From: Dyadobacter psychrotolerans
GTDB taxonomy: Bacteria > Bacteroidota > Bacteroidia > Cytophagales > Spirosomataceae
Direction: 5' to 3'
Length of the DNA stretch: 64,000 nucleotides
NCBI RefSeq assembly: GCF_004349265.1
Contig: NZ_SMFL01000015.1
Coordinates: forward strand, 1-64,000
Shown: positions 1 to 8,859 of the stretch, piece by piece
Layout of the letters: each line of letters starts with the position of its first letter
How positions within the stretch are numbered: the stretch's first letter is position 1
Translations under genes and position numbers: made by a program
Notes under the pieces: model-generated
Seen by the model: only the letters and a program-made list of their open reading frames with translations
Told to the model about the DNA's origin: nothing
The model's database searches: none

Positions 1-259
1 TGCTGAGTTTGCCCCACCAACGGTCTGAATATGTTGATAGTAATTCCTTAATTCCGCCCTTAACATAACTATTCCAAAGCCGTTGTGATTGTCGTTCGCC
101 CAATCCAATCGCAGCACCTGCACGAGCTTGGCTACGATACTCTCCCATTTTTAGCGATCTTATAAATCGAATTCGATCACGACGCATTGCATTCTTTTCA
201 CGCTTTTCCATGAAAAGCAAATCAGCTATACTTTCCTTAATAATGTCAGCATATTTCAT
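1..259 (-). CDS. Truncated IS630-like transposase N-terminal helix-turn-helix protein (runs off left edge)
   Basis: An open frame starts with ATG at 259 and is still open at base 1 (86 codons). The peptide begins MKYADIIKESIADLL, has a very basic stretch (MRRDRIRFIRSLKMG), then a helix-turn-helix-like part (AGAAIGLGERQSQRLWNSY) followed by KGGIKELLSTYSDRWWGKLS. The pattern 'xxAGxxIGLxxRxxQRLWxxYxxGGIxxLL...GKLS' resembles the DNA-binding N-terminal part of IS630-type transposases, or the first of their two ORFs. The catalytic DDE part would lie outside the window. No terminal inverted repeat could be identified in 260-411, so the element's end is unknown. It could also be a stand-alone winged-helix protein. 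Confidence 0.55.
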   Translation of the reverse strand, partial: MKYADIIKESIADLLFMEKREKNAMRRDRIRFIRSLKMGEYRSQARAGAAIGLGERQSQRLWNSYVKGGIKELLSTYSDRWWGKLS

Positions 260-411
260 ATATAAATATACGACTTTTTATTTTGAAATTAGTATTATAA
301 GCAGAAATGATAAATGTTTCAATGGCGAGGAGTTAAAAGTCAGATGTTCTTTTGGGGCAATATCGTTTATAGAAAGATAAATTAATGCAATTTATTAAAC
401 ACGTTGCCTCA

Positions 412-2676
412 TCATTTCAAATAATACGTTAAACTTAACTTTGCAAAAAAAGGGCTTCCGGCAGTAAAATGTATTTCGTTGACCGGCTCCGTTTCATTTT
501 TTAAACGGCTTTCCGTAGCAAACTGCGTTTGTTTCCATTTGGTGTTCAAAATATTCATCACCGATAAACCGATGTTGTATCTCGATTTGGTATAATTTAC
601 CAGCGCATCTGCAATAAAATATCCTTTTGCGACAATGCTGTTATCTTCGTTTGCAGGACGGTCGCCTAAATACCGGTAGCGCAACGAACCGTTCCATCCG
701 TTGGATTTTCGGTATGTAAAACCTCCTGTTGATGAAAATACCGGAGCTAACGGAATATAGTCATTACCATTTTCTTCGTCAATAGAGCGGGGTTTTGTCA
801 CGTTTAGGTCCGTGTCAAAAAACAAATTATTAGCCAGCTGATAACGGATAGTCAGATCAATTCCCTTGCGAACTGTGCGGCCGCTGGGTTCCACCACACC
901 CTCATCGCCTACGTAAACAAATTCCTGTTTAAGCCACAGATACCACGCCGCCGCATTGATGTACAGTTTTGGAATTGGCTTCCAGTTAACTCCCAAATCT
1001 GAGCCGTAAGCAGCAGGCAGAATATCCTTTCCTTTTTGTTCTACAACGAGCGGAACGCCGCCCGCACGGGAATCATTGGAATGAAAGCCTTTTCCCACAT
1101 TCACATAAAGCTGAATATTCTTTACCGGCGCGTAGTACAAATTGACTTTTGGGGAAACAATACCTGCATGTGCCTTTCCCTGGTGTGCTGTTAAAAGGTT
1201 TAGATATTGATTGTTAAACCAATCATAGCGAATACTGGCATTTAAACTGATCTGACTGGTTAGGTTTACTGTTTGGTTCAGATAAAAACCCATATTCATC
1301 TCATTGATATCGCCCAGCATCAGTGCACTGGTTGTCGTTGTTCGGTTAATTGTTCTGGAAAGTTCAGTATTGTTGGTTACATCCTGACGATAACTAATGC
1401 CAACAGAGGTTTCCAGAGTTTTGCTGCCGATATATCCGGTGTGGCTGTAACTGCCATTGTAACCAAACAAATTGCGTTTTTCCTTTTGTTTGATCTGATC
1501 GCCGTTGAGAGGATCAACCAGAAAAAATGTAAAATTTGAAAAAAGCTCGAAGTTGTAATTTGAATAAAAAAGCTGGTTTTTGATGATATCGCCGTCTGCG
1601 GTTTTTGTTGTGAGTTTCAAATTGGCATTCGTTCGGGAAGTAAGTCCGCCTTCCTTGTCGTCGATGGCTCCAAAATGAGAAATGAGGCCCGATTCAACCG
1701 CCCTGTCAGGAATTTGACCGGAGTGATTCCATTTCGACCAAAAGTGTGAGACAGAGGCATTGAAAATGGAATTGTCGCCGATTTTAGCGTTATATTTTGC
1801 AATACCGTTGATGCGCTGGAAATTTTGAGGAGAGTCAAAATAACTGTTGCTGAAATTATATTCACCAGCGATGTAGGCCGATTGTCTATTTTGTTTATCA
1901 CCGAGCAGATCAAAAGTACCCAATGCCCGGTATGTATCAAACTGGCCAAGTTCAGCTTTCATAAAACTTCTGTCAAGCACATCTTTTGTCTGAAACTCCA
2001 CCCAGCCAGCGGTCGCAAAGTTTCCTTTTTCGGCAGTGTACGGACCTTTTTTGAATGCTACATTATCAATCAGCTCAGGTATGACAAAGTGAAGATCGGC
2101 ATAACCCTGGCCATGCGCATGTGACACCATGTTAACAGGCATTCCATCGGCCATGATGCTGATGTCAGTTCCGTGGTCAATATCAAAACCTCTTAAAAAT
2201 ATCTGCTCTGCTTTTCCGCCACCCGCGTGCTGCCCAATAAAAAGTCCCGGAACCATCCGCAACACTTCCTGTGAATTGTTGACCGGACGCAATTTGATAT
2301 CAATCTGACTGATAAGCTGTTGGGTGTGTGTGTTGGGAGCCTGTACTTTTATTTCTGACAAATCAATCGAGCCGTTTGTCATATTAAAAGTAAGTGAAGT
2401 AGTTTCTCCGTCTGAAATTTTAAACGATTGAATCACCGATTGAAAACCAATGAAAGATATTTGTACCTGATAGTTTCCGGGATCAATATTCTTGATTTTA
2501 AATTCTCCCAAATCATTGGTGTAGGCTGAAAAGTCTGTACCTGCAATGTGAACTGAAGCACCTTTAAGCGGAGTTTTTGTAGCCGCGTCGTAAACAAACC
2601 CTTGTAATGTGCCCTGGTGTGCAAATGCTGTTAAATAAATTAAACAGAAAAGTATGGTTAAGTAAGGTGTTTTCAT
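412..2676 (-). CDS. TonB-dependent outer-membrane receptor with carboxypeptidase-regulatory-like N-terminal domain
   Basis: Outer-membrane beta-barrel receptor that would take up a ligand using TonB/ExbBD energy. I prefer the ATG at 2676, which gives a clean signal peptide (MKTPYLTILFCLIYLTAFA). An upstream in-frame ATG at 2709 would put 11 polar residues in front of it. After the signal come a CarboxypepD_reg-like domain (about residues 20-105, with GFVYDAATKTPLKGASVHI), a plug domain (about 120-235, with LRMVPGLFIGQHAGGGKAEQ and a His-rich SHAHGQGYADLHF segment), and a 22-strand-type barrel ending in an aromatic-rich C-terminus (FFAKLSLTYYLK). Length (about 754 residues) fits the family. 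There is no SusD partner, so it is not a Sus-type glycan receptor. The substrate is unknown. It lies 128 bp downstream of the serine hydrolase gene on the same strand and may be co-transcribed. Confidence 0.9.
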   Translation of the reverse strand: MKTPYLTILFCLIYLTAFAHQGTLQGFVYDAATKTPLKGASVHIAGTDFSAYTNDLGEFKIKNIDPGNYQVQISFIGFQSVIQSFKISDGETTSLTFNMTNGSIDLSEIKVQAPNTHTQQLISQIDIKLRPVNNSQEVLRMVPGLFIGQHAGGGKAEQIFLRGFDIDHGTDISIMADGMPVNMVSHAHGQGYADLHFVIPELIDNVAFKKGPYTAEKGNFATAGWVEFQTKDVLDRSFMKAELGQFDTYRALGTFDLLGDKQNRQSAYIAGEYNFSNSYFDSPQNFQRINGIAKYNAKIGDNSIFNASVSHFWSKWNHSGQIPDRAVESGLISHFGAIDDKEGGLTSRTNANLKLTTKTADGDIIKNQLFYSNYNFELFSNFTFFLVDPLNGDQIKQKEKRNLFGYNGSYSHTGYIGSKTLETSVGISYRQDVTNNTELSRTINRTTTTSALMLGDINEMNMGFYLNQTVNLTSQISLNASIRYDWFNNQYLNLLTAHQGKAHAGIVSPKVNLYYAPVKNIQLYVNVGKGFHSNDSRAGGVPLVVEQKGKDILPAAYGSDLGVNWKPIPKLYINAAAWYLWLKQEFVYVGDEGVVEPSGRTVRKGIDLTIRYQLANNLFFDTDLNVTKPRSIDEENGNDYIPLAPVFSSTGGFTYRKSNGWNGSLRYRYLGDRPANEDNSIVAKGYFIADALVNYTKSRYNIGLSVMNILNTKWKQTQFATESRLKNETEPVNEIHFTAGSPFFAKLSLTYYLK

Positions 2677-2804
2677 AAGCGCATTTTTATTCGCCTGCAA
2701 GTTTACCATTTTATCTGTTTATGAGATGAAAATAGTTACCATAACCTTATTTGTGGTGGTTAAAAGCCAATAACCTGTTTGGCCTTTGGATAAAATCGAA
2801 GTGG

Positions 2805-4295
2805 CTATATCCTCTTAAAATCCATCCCGTCAAATACCAGCGTATCTACTTTTCCGGTGGCACCGAGCGTAAAACGGGCTGTGGCTTTTCCGTGCCACGC
2901 TTTTTCAAACGGGCCGTTAAAAACGTCGTAATGCCAGTGGTAAAGCTTTGCTTTTAATACATTATTTACATTGACGTACAGGATGTTGTCCTCCACTGTA
3001 ATTGTCGCATCGCCGTATAAAGGGCTGGTGTACCGGCCTGCATATTGCGCAAAAGGCAAGGAGGGAAAAGTATTCGGAGAGCGTTTTGCTATAAGTTCCA
3101 GCGCCTTCTTTTTGCTGTCGAGCTTCATCTTATCATAAAGCGCTTTAAACTCTGCATTCCAGTCGCGTTCCCCGCCGAGTGCAAAATGGTCAAATGCCTT
3201 GTACATCAACACATGACGAAGCTCTGCGTGATCGTAATTGCCAAAAACAAAAATACCCAGATTTTCTTCGGGAAGCTGAGCCGTGATGGCCGTTAATCCC
3301 GCATGACTGCCGGTATGAAAATTGATCTTTTTTCCTTTATAATCGTGTTGATACCAGCCCAGTCCGTAAGTCATCCAGTTGGGTTTGACAATTTTTAGCG
3401 TTGGATATTCTTCGACAGGAAACATGGTTTGCGGTTTGAAAATCTCTGTCCACGATTCCGCGCTGATCAGTCTTCCACCTTCATATTTACCGCTGTCGAG
3501 CATACAAATCACCCATTTGCTTATATCATCCGCACACGACCAGACAGCACCTGCAGAACCGATTTCACTGTCTATTCCATAATCGATGACCTGAATCGTA
3601 TCGTTAATTTTATAGTGGGGCCTGGTCTGGTTTTGGGTTTTGATAAACTTTCGTTTTGGCGCCGTAGAGGTCATTTTTAAAGGTGTAAAAATCCTTTCCT
3701 GAATCACATCAGACCAGAGTTTACCGGTTAACCTTTCGATTATACGGCCTGCTGCGGAGTACATAATATTTTGGTATTCAAATCCTGCACGCATTGAATA
3801 TTGCGGTTTGATCAGCGCCATACGCCGGAACATTTCGTTTACAGGAATGTTCATCGCTCCGGTAAAAAAATCGGTATTGCCCAATCCGCTGTCATGAATC
3901 AAAAGGTCGCGGATTTTAAGTTCGCGTGTTACATAGGAATCGTAAAGCTGAAGTTCAGGCAGGTATTTGTAAACCGGATCATCCCATTTAATTTTTCCTT
4001 CATCGACCAGCATTGCCATCAGCGCCACAGTCATCGCTTTGGTCGTTGAAGCGCAGGCAAATAAGGTTTGTGTATCGACAGGATCAGGTTTTCCGATTTC
4101 TTTTACGCCGTAGCCTTTTTTGAAAATAACTTTTCCGTCCTTAACAACTGTGATAGACAAGCCTGGCACTTCCCATTCTTTTCTGACGGTTTCGACGTAT
4201 TTGTCAAACTCTTTAATCTGTTTCCGCGAGATACGGTCCTGGGTAAAGCCGTTTAACGCGGTTAAAATCAAAAGAATAGTCAGTAGATTTTTCAT
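2805..4295 (-). CDS. Class C beta-lactamase-family serine hydrolase with DUF3471-like C-terminus
   Basis: Secreted or periplasmic serine hydrolase of the Beta-lactamase (PF00144) superfamily, 496 residues. The signal peptide is MKNLLTILLILTALNGFTQ. The SxxK nucleophile motif is STTK in FACASTTKAMTVALMAML (near residue 92). The YxN-type motif is YQN in FEYQNIMYSAAGR, and the KTG position is taken by HTG in FHTGSHAGLTAI. A C-terminal beta domain (about 400-496, YAGRYTSPLYGDATITVED) looks like DUF3471. Such proteins are usually D-aminopeptidases, peptidases or esterases rather than true beta-lactamases, and the substrate cannot be told from sequence. Only 24 bp separate its start from the stop of the class A-like gene upstream, so the two probably form a dicistron. 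Confidence 0.88.
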   Translation of the reverse strand: MKNLLTILLILTALNGFTQDRISRKQIKEFDKYVETVRKEWEVPGLSITVVKDGKVIFKKGYGVKEIGKPDPVDTQTLFACASTTKAMTVALMAMLVDEGKIKWDDPVYKYLPELQLYDSYVTRELKIRDLLIHDSGLGNTDFFTGAMNIPVNEMFRRMALIKPQYSMRAGFEYQNIMYSAAGRIIERLTGKLWSDVIQERIFTPLKMTSTAPKRKFIKTQNQTRPHYKINDTIQVIDYGIDSEIGSAGAVWSCADDISKWVICMLDSGKYEGGRLISAESWTEIFKPQTMFPVEEYPTLKIVKPNWMTYGLGWYQHDYKGKKINFHTGSHAGLTAITAQLPEENLGIFVFGNYDHAELRHVLMYKAFDHFALGGERDWNAEFKALYDKMKLDSKKKALELIAKRSPNTFPSLPFAQYAGRYTSPLYGDATITVEDNILYVNVNNVLKAKLYHWHYDVFNGPFEKAWHGKATARFTLGATGKVDTLVFDGMDFKRI

Positions 4296-4319
4296 GCAGG
4301 AAGGAATGGTATGGTTAGG

Positions 4320-5342
4320 CTACTGAAAAAGAAAATAGTCATAAATGGAACGTGTAAGATGAGCAATGGTTTGCTCTCGTTGCTCAATTGGCTGCTCCGA
4401 GTCCGCTACAAAAATAGCAATTGCAATATGTCCTGCTCCGTCCGGCAGGGTTATAATCCCCACGTCGTCGGTCGCGGTGGCATTTAACGAACCTGTTTTG
4501 TGCGCAACCAGTGTGGATGGCGGAAGGTAACCTTTTAGCCTCGCTGCACCGCCACGACATCTTTCCATTACTGCCAAAAGGTTATCCCGGCTTTCCGGTT
4601 TTAATACTGTATTCTGGTAAATTCCCGTTAGCAGATTGACCATTGCCAGTGGGGTAGCGGTATCACGGGGATCTTTTCTGAGTTTCATTTCTGCCGCCGT
4701 TCTGGATTCGGCTGTCGTATTTTTTAATAATTTATCATAAAATCCAAGCCTCCATTCAGACTCTGCGGGCAAAGTCACACCTTCCAGATCAGCAATGAGC
4801 TCCACAATGGTCCGGTCAACAGACATTCCCTGAATTCCAAGATCTTTAATTTTTTGATCAACCGCCTTTGGGCCACCAGCCAGCCGAAGTAGAATATCTG
4901 TCGCAGAATTATCACTGATCACCATCATCAGTTCCAGCAGGTTTTGAACAGAAAGCTGTACGCCCGGTTTGGCAAACAATACGTCCAGCGTGCCGCTCCC
5001 GGGATGAAGATCCGAAGGCTGCAAATCCACCATCGTCATCAGAGAAATTTCTCCTTTTTCGATTTTATTAAAAAGCTGAACGGCGATGGCAACCTTAACG
5101 GTGCTTGCCATTGCATAAGCTTCATTTAGGTTCAGACTGATTTGTTTCCCACTTTCCAAATGGCGCGCACAAACTCCAACTCTTCCTTTGGCAAGTTTGG
5201 CAATGCGTTCAAGCTCATTTTGAAGCCTTGGTGAAACAATCTCAGCAGTATTTGTAACTTTTTGCTGTGACTGCGCGGAACTGGCAAAAAGAAGAAGTCC
5301 CAAAACAACAAGATGTCTCAAAGCTAAATTTTTCCGGATCAT
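4320..5342 (-). CDS. Class A beta-lactamase-like serine hydrolase with divergent, enlarged omega loop
   Basis: Secreted protein (signal MIRKNLALRHLVVLGLLLFASSAQSQ reduced to the mature part after about residue 26) of the Beta-lactamase2 fold, 340 residues. Conserved class A elements are S80-T-V-K83 (nucleophile and general base), S143-D-N145 and K282-T-G284. The segment between SDN and KTG is 139 residues, against about 104 in TEM-type enzymes. The RDTATP strand that closes the omega loop is present (226-231), but the usual ExxLN motif carrying deacylating Glu166 is not evident. The nearest match is V175-D-R-T-I-V-E-L, with Ile in the Glu166 place, followed by an extra stretch of roughly 35 residues. 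It may be a slow beta-lactamase, a penicillin-binding esterase or another hydrolase. Its start is 92 bp from the stop of the PLP enzyme gene, and the class C-like hydrolase follows at 24 bp. Confidence 0.85.
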   Translation of the reverse strand: MIRKNLALRHLVVLGLLLFASSAQSQQKVTNTAEIVSPRLQNELERIAKLAKGRVGVCARHLESGKQISLNLNEAYAMASTVKVAIAVQLFNKIEKGEISLMTMVDLQPSDLHPGSGTLDVLFAKPGVQLSVQNLLELMMVISDNSATDILLRLAGGPKAVDQKIKDLGIQGMSVDRTIVELIADLEGVTLPAESEWRLGFYDKLLKNTTAESRTAAEMKLRKDPRDTATPLAMVNLLTGIYQNTVLKPESRDNLLAVMERCRGGAARLKGYLPPSTLVAHKTGSLNATATDDVGIITLPDGAGHIAIAIFVADSEQPIEQREQTIAHLTRSIYDYFLFQ

Positions 5343-5434
5343 CGCAATCTGTTTTTTTTAAATTTAAGGTACAATGTCTCAAATGCAATGCGTTGAAAAT
5401 AGCGCATTTAAAATCGCTTATGAGTTGAAATAAA

Positions 5435-6628
5435 TTATTGATTATCAACAACAAAACTTAGTGCCTGTTCAATATCTGCGATCAGATCTTCAACATTTTC
5501 AATCCCAACAGAATAACGGATCAGACTCTCCGGAATGCCCAGCAGCGCTCTTTGTTCTTCGCTAAGCTCTACATGGCTTGTCGTCCGCGGAGGACCTGCT
5601 AGTGTGCTTACCGAACCAAGGCTGGCGGCAAGATGCACCAGTTTTAATTTTGGTAAAAATGTTTTTACAGAATCGTAACTGCCTTTTAATGAAAAACTTA
5701 AAACGCCGCCAAATCCCGACATTTGTTCTTTTGCAATTTCATGTCCGGGATGTTCTTCCAGTCCAGGGTAAAAAACCGAATCTACCTTTTCGTGTGCTTT
5801 AAGATAGTTGGCGATAATCATTGCCGAAGCATTTTGACGTTCTATACGCAGTTCCAGTGTTTTCATACCGCGAGCAATAAGGTAAGCAGCATCTGCCTGA
5901 AGACTTGCACCATTGATTTCCCGGAAAGCATAAACTTTTTTAACAAGTTCTTTTTCGCCGCAAAGCAGTCCGCCCATCGCATCCGAATGTCCGCAAAGGA
6001 ATTTTGTTGCACTGTGGACAACCAGATGCGCACCGAGTTTTATCGGGTTCTGATTGATTGGTGTACCAAAAGTATTGTCGACTACCACAATAGCTCCGAC
6101 TTGACGCGCAGCGGCAGAAAGACGTTTGATATCAATGACTTTCAGTGTCGGATTAGTAGGCGTTTCCAGATATAAAATGTCACAGCCCTTGGCTACTTCT
6201 GCTTCAATCTGCTCATGATCCGTTGTTTCGCAAAGCGTTACTTCTACATTGTAATGAGGGAGAAATTCGAGAAACAATTTACTGGTGCCACCGTAGGTAT
6301 CTTTAATGGAAACCACTCTTTTTCCCGGTCCCAGCAGCGCAAACAAAGTATTACTGATGGCTCCCATGCCCGTTGCAAAAGAAGTAGCTGCTTCGGCGCC
6401 TTCGAGCAAACGGATTTTTTCTTCCAGAACATGAACAGTCGGATTGGTGTTTCGGCTGTAAATATGTCCTTCTGATTTGCCGGTTGCCACCGCATACCAT
6501 TCGTCAAGATCATCATAGGAAAAAGCAACGCTTTTAACGATCGGTGTTGTAGTAGCTCCGTCGGCGAAGCGCTCTGTTTCACCTGCCCATACAGAAGTGG
6601 TTCCTTTTTTTGCGTTCAATTCACTCAT
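5435..6628 (-). CDS. Cys/Met-metabolism PLP-dependent enzyme (cystathionine gamma-synthase/lyase family)
   Basis: Cytosolic fold-type I PLP enzyme, 397 residues, full length for the family. Visible motifs: Y57-S-R59 (PLP phosphate binding from the neighbouring subunit), DTYGGT at 110-115 with the ring-stacking Tyr, ETPTNP at 155-160, VVVDNTF at 181-187 (Asp184 binds the pyridine nitrogen), and the Schiff-base lysine K209 in HSATKF. The C-terminal domain holds SLGSVSTLAGPPRTTSH and the substrate-carboxylate region SLIRYSVGIENVEDL. The family includes cystathionine gamma-synthase, cystathionine gamma-lyase, methionine gamma-lyase and O-acylhomoserine sulfhydrylase, and I cannot assign one. The gene follows eutC by 35 bp on the same strand, so it is probably in the ethanolamine operon, which is an unusual partner. 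Confidence 0.88.
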   Translation of the reverse strand: MSELNAKKGTTSVWAGETERFADGATTTPIVKSVAFSYDDLDEWYAVATGKSEGHIYSRNTNPTVHVLEEKIRLLEGAEAATSFATGMGAISNTLFALLGPGKRVVSIKDTYGGTSKLFLEFLPHYNVEVTLCETTDHEQIEAEVAKGCDILYLETPTNPTLKVIDIKRLSAAARQVGAIVVVDNTFGTPINQNPIKLGAHLVVHSATKFLCGHSDAMGGLLCGEKELVKKVYAFREINGASLQADAAYLIARGMKTLELRIERQNASAMIIANYLKAHEKVDSVFYPGLEEHPGHEIAKEQMSGFGGVLSFSLKGSYDSVKTFLPKLKLVHLAASLGSVSTLAGPPRTTSHVELSEEQRALLGIPESLIRYSVGIENVEDLIADIEQALSFVVDNQ

Positions 6629-6663
6629 TATCTTATGTTTGATAAATATCTTTTTTGATTAAA

Positions 6664-7467
6664 TTAGCTGATCATTCCGTTTGGCAGATCATCGGTTGGT
6701 AGTTGCGAAGGATGGCTTGTATCGTTGTCTTTGAGTGTCACGCCAGTAATCTGTAACCTGAACGCTTCACGGACAAGATACATAATTTTGTCTACCGCCA
6801 AAGCCGCTGAAAGTCCTTTTTGCCGAATATTAGAAATGCAGTTACGTCTTTCGTCGGTAAGTCCCGGCGATGGTGCGTAGGTAATGTAAGCGCCCATGCT
6901 GTCAAAAGAACTTAACCCCGGTCTTTCTCCTATAAATATAATACTCATTTTTGCTTTGAGTAAACCGCCGATTTCATCCGCGATGGCCACGCGGGCCTGT
7001 TCAACCAGCGAGATGGCTGATACAGAAAATCCCAGTTTTTTTGCTGCCTGAATCAGTAAACTTACAACCGGCCAGGCATTTTCATTGATTGCAGAAGCAG
7101 ACAAACCGTCGGCAAGAATGATGCATAAATCGGCAGGCTGAACGTGCAGCTGCTGAAGTTTTCTGACTGAATCATCGGCCAGCCTTCTGCCCAGGTCGGG
7201 TCTTTGCAGATAAATGTCACGGTTTGCTGCCTGGCTGTGCAGCGAAACCACCGGCTGATGTATTTCTTTTAGCAAATCAATCAAAGGCCCCTGATCCAGA
7301 GAGGAATAAACAGCATCTTTGGCATGGGCGTGGGCTAGTTTAAACGCCAGCGACTCGGCCATTGGAATCGATACACCGGTTTTCCCCAAGGCAATACGCG
7401 CGTCAGTATATGCTCTCAGCGATTGCCATTCGTCGGGTTCTATATTTGTTTTTAAGATTTTGTTCAT
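6664..7467 (-). CDS. eutC: Ethanolamine ammonia-lyase small (light) subunit
   Basis: Small subunit of adenosylcobalamin-dependent ethanolamine ammonia-lyase, which converts ethanolamine to acetaldehyde and ammonia. The 267-residue product shows the EutC signature order: LRAYTDARIALGKTG near 18-32, an AFKLAHAHAKDAV helix, RPDLGRRL near 90, ILADGLSASAI near 117-127, IFIGERPGLSSFDSMGAYI near 177-195, and DERRNCISNIRQKGL near 205-219. The last 25 residues (KDNDTSHPSQLPTDDLPNG) are a polar extension. Its ATG overlaps the eutB stop (shared bases 7464-7467), which indicates translational coupling and co-assembly with EutB. I see no microcompartment-targeting N-terminal helix extension and no shell genes nearby, so the enzyme is probably free in the cytosol. 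Confidence 0.96.
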   Translation of the reverse strand: MNKILKTNIEPDEWQSLRAYTDARIALGKTGVSIPMAESLAFKLAHAHAKDAVYSSLDQGPLIDLLKEIHQPVVSLHSQAANRDIYLQRPDLGRRLADDSVRKLQQLHVQPADLCIILADGLSASAINENAWPVVSLLIQAAKKLGFSVSAISLVEQARVAIADEIGGLLKAKMSIIFIGERPGLSSFDSMGAYITYAPSPGLTDERRNCISNIRQKGLSAALAVDKIMYLVREAFRLQITGVTLKDNDTSHPSQLPTDDLPNGMIS

Positions 7468-8846
7468 GCTTCAAAGAGTCCTGCGTAAAGACTTTTTTGG
7501 TTGCCGGTAAATAGCCGGTTGCTGTCCGAATCCATAATTCCCTGCCGAAGCAGCCAGCTTTCAAACTCAGGTGCGGGTTTGAAGCCTAAGACCCGTCGCA
7601 GATAGAGTGCGTCGTGAAACGAGGTGGACTGATAATTGAGCATAATATCGTCTGCTCCCGGGACGCCCATAATGAAGTTGATGCCGGAAACGCCCAGCAT
7701 CGTCAGCAGTGAGTCCATGTCATCCTGGTCGGCCTGGGCGTGATTGGTATAACAAATATCCATTCCCATTGGTAAGCCCATCAATTTTCCGCAAAAATGG
7801 TCTTCCAAACCGGCGCGGATAATCTGTTTTCCGTCAAAAAGATATTCCGGACCAATAAAACCCACGACCGAATTGTGCAAAAATGGCTTGAACTGCCGCG
7901 CTACTGCATAGGAGCGGACCTCGCAGGTTTGCTGATCGAGTCCCAGGTGCGCATTGGAAGACAGAGCACTTCCCTGGCCGCTTTCGAAGTACATGACATT
8001 GTTACCAACTGTACCGCGGTTCAGAGAAATGCCTGCCTCGTATCCTTCCTGCAAAATGGCCAGGTTGACGCCAAAACTGGCATTCGCCTTTTCCGTTCCT
8101 GCAATAGATTGAAACACCAGATCCACCGGAACATTTTGTTCGATGAGTTCAATGGTAGTAGTGATATGACTTAAAATGCAGCTCTGGGTCGGGATTTCGA
8201 AACGCTCTCTTAGATCGTCGATTAAATAAAGCAGTTTAGCGGTCGCGGCCGGACTGTCTGTGGCCGGATTAATGCCAATTACTGCATCGCCACTTCCGTA
8301 AAGCAAACCATCAAGCACGCTGGCCGCGATACCCCGAACATCGTCAAGTGGATGATTTGGCTGAAGGCGAACAGACAAGTGGCCTTTTAAACCAACTGTA
8401 TTTCGAAAACGGGTGATGACTTCGCACTTTTTTGCAACCAAAATTAAATCCTGGTTACGCATCAGTTTTGAAACTGCGGCAACCATTTCCGGTGTCAGCC
8501 CCATCGTAAGCTTTTGCAAAGCGATCGTATCTGCCTGGTCGCTAAGAAGCCAGTCACGAAGTTCACCAACCGTAAAATGACTTACAGGAGCAAAGGCATT
8601 AAAATCGTGCGAATCGATGATCAGCCTGGTGACTTCGTCACTCTCGTAAGGTATTATCGCTTCGTTTAAAAATCTTTTTAGAGGTACATTGGAAAGTGCC
8701 AGCTGAGCGGCTACACGTTCTTCGTAGGTTACAGCAGCCAGTCCCGCCAGCACATCGCCGGAACGAAGCGGGCTGGCTTTGGCAAGCAATTCCCTCAGGT
8801 CATCAAAACGGTAGGTAAACCCTCTGATTGTATATTGATAAGACAT
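7464..8846 (-). CDS. eutB: Ethanolamine ammonia-lyase large (heavy) subunit
   Basis: Catalytic TIM-barrel subunit of the B12-dependent ethanolamine ammonia-lyase, 460 residues, normal length for EutB. Recognisable blocks are GDVLAGLAA near 30, RFRNTVGLKGHLSVRLQPNHP near 147-167 (split here by the family's loop), IGINPATDS near 198, VDLVFQSIAGTEKANASFG near 255-273, FESGQGSALSSNAHLG near 288-303, VVGFIGPEYLFDG near 327-339, GLPMGMDICYTNHAQADQDDMD near 354-375 and GVPGADDIMLNYQSTSFHD near 393-411. The gene sits between the permease (13 bp upstream) and eutC (4 bp overlap). No eutA reactivase, eutT adenosyltransferase or acetaldehyde dehydrogenase gene is in the window, so activity needs cobalamin functions encoded elsewhere. 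Confidence 0.97.
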   Translation of the reverse strand: MSYQYTIRGFTYRFDDLRELLAKASPLRSGDVLAGLAAVTYEERVAAQLALSNVPLKRFLNEAIIPYESDEVTRLIIDSHDFNAFAPVSHFTVGELRDWLLSDQADTIALQKLTMGLTPEMVAAVSKLMRNQDLILVAKKCEVITRFRNTVGLKGHLSVRLQPNHPLDDVRGIAASVLDGLLYGSGDAVIGINPATDSPAATAKLLYLIDDLRERFEIPTQSCILSHITTTIELIEQNVPVDLVFQSIAGTEKANASFGVNLAILQEGYEAGISLNRGTVGNNVMYFESGQGSALSSNAHLGLDQQTCEVRSYAVARQFKPFLHNSVVGFIGPEYLFDGKQIIRAGLEDHFCGKLMGLPMGMDICYTNHAQADQDDMDSLLTMLGVSGINFIMGVPGADDIMLNYQSTSFHDALYLRRVLGFKPAPEFESWLLRQGIMDSDSNRLFTGNQKSLYAGLFEA

Positions 8847-8859
8847 GGAAATCTATGTT

